From NCBI GenBank assembly GCA_013698285.1, contig JACCVE010000068.1, forward strand, positions 1 through 6,617: DNA of 6,617 bases, given 5' to 3'. The translations under genes were made by a program, and so were the position numbers. This DNA comes from Chloroflexia bacterium. Lineage in GTDB: Bacteria; Chloroflexota; Chloroflexia; Thermomicrobiales; UBA6265. This document shows positions 6,452-6,617 of this stretch, in pieces; position 1 is the first letter of the stretch; each line of letters begins with the position of its first letter. The notes below the pieces were generated by a model. That model was given only the letters and a program-made list of their open reading frames with translations. It made no database searches and was not told the origin of the DNA.

Positions 6452-6617
6452 ATGGCCGCTCCGGCCCCAGCCACCGATACCCCCGTTTCCCGCCCCGCCC
6501 CGGACGGCGCGGACCCGGCGTCGGCCGTGACGACTCCCGTCCCCGGCACCTCTCCCGCTGATCCCGGTCACCCGACCGGGCCACTGACCCCGGAGGAGAT
6601 CGCGGACCGCCTGGTCC
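6452..6617 (+). CDS. Unidentified protein, 5' part only, with Ala/Pro/Thr-rich N-terminus
   Basis: The frame opens at an ATG with a clean GAGGAG (6438-6443) 8 nt upstream and stays open to the window edge, giving the first 55 residues of a longer protein. The first 43 or so are rich in Ala, Pro, Thr, Asp and Gly, with no hydrophobic signal or membrane stretch, and look disordered. After that comes LTPEEIADRLV, which looks like the start of a helical folded domain. Such a helix opens several families, pterin-4a-carbinolamine dehydratases among them, but ten residues do not allow a call. The gene follows the MOSC gene after 117 bp on the same strand and could share its operon. The other + strand frame starting nearby (ATG at 6408) ends soon and has no better support. 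Confidence 0.6.
   Translation, partial: MAAPAPATDTPVSRPAPDGADPASAVTTPVPGTSPADPGHPTGPLTPEEIADRLV

Noticed and set aside
6408..6530. Small ORF starting at ATG 6408 on the + strand
   Set aside because: It encodes an Arg/Pro-rich 40-residue peptide in a shadow frame of the better-supported gene starting at 6452, with a poorer ribosome site.
6381..6580. Repeated CCCGGT...ACCGGG dyad (6381-6399 and 6563-6580) as a repeat family or protein binding site
   Set aside because: Two 6-bp GC stems within 200 bp of very GC-rich DNA are easily explained by chance, the spacers differ, and the second lies in coding sequence.

Overview
The window is GC-rich (roughly two thirds G+C by eye) and bacterial, with densely packed genes, Shine-Dalgarno sites of the GGAG/GGAGG type and strong third-position G/C. 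The tandem ClbS/DfsB-like paralogs, a YdaC-like methyltransferase and a free-standing phosphoenolpyruvate carboxylase would suit a GC-rich Chloroflexota (Thermomicrobia-like) genome. A planctomycete or actinobacterium cannot be excluded from 6.6 kb, so this placement is inference. There is no insertion sequence, prophage, CRISPR array, tRNA or rRNA that I can support.

Layout. Positions 1-1266 (+ strand) hold a short 7-bp tandem repeat and two DinB-superfamily (ClbS/DfsB-like) genes that are clear tandem duplicates, including part of their leaders. Positions 1333-1977 (- strand) hold a small class I SAM-dependent methyltransferase that converges on the second paralog with only 66 bp between them. 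Positions 2145-4880 (- strand) hold a complete phosphoenolpyruvate carboxylase (ppc) with all major catalytic motifs. A 336-bp divergent intergenic region follows (4881-5216). It contains no convincing gene, but has a palindromic TATAGT-type -10 element and, just downstream on the + strand, a nested inverted repeat that could fold in RNA. Positions 5217-6334 (+ strand) are a tight two-gene unit, a GNAT N-acetyltransferase followed after 2 nt by a MOSC-domain protein. From 6452 a further + strand gene with a good ribosome site starts and runs off the window.

How the genes relate. ppc is a central-carbon (anaplerotic) enzyme and shows no functional link to its neighbours. The acetyltransferase and MOSC protein are probably co-transcribed and translationally coupled. 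The two four-helix-bundle paralogs are probably accessory or resistance-type proteins of unknown substrate. I found no convincing evidence of a previously undescribed multi-gene system. The observations most worth a second look are the symmetric promoter and leader structure between ppc and the acetyltransferase, and the recent-looking duplication with its 7-bp repeat leader.
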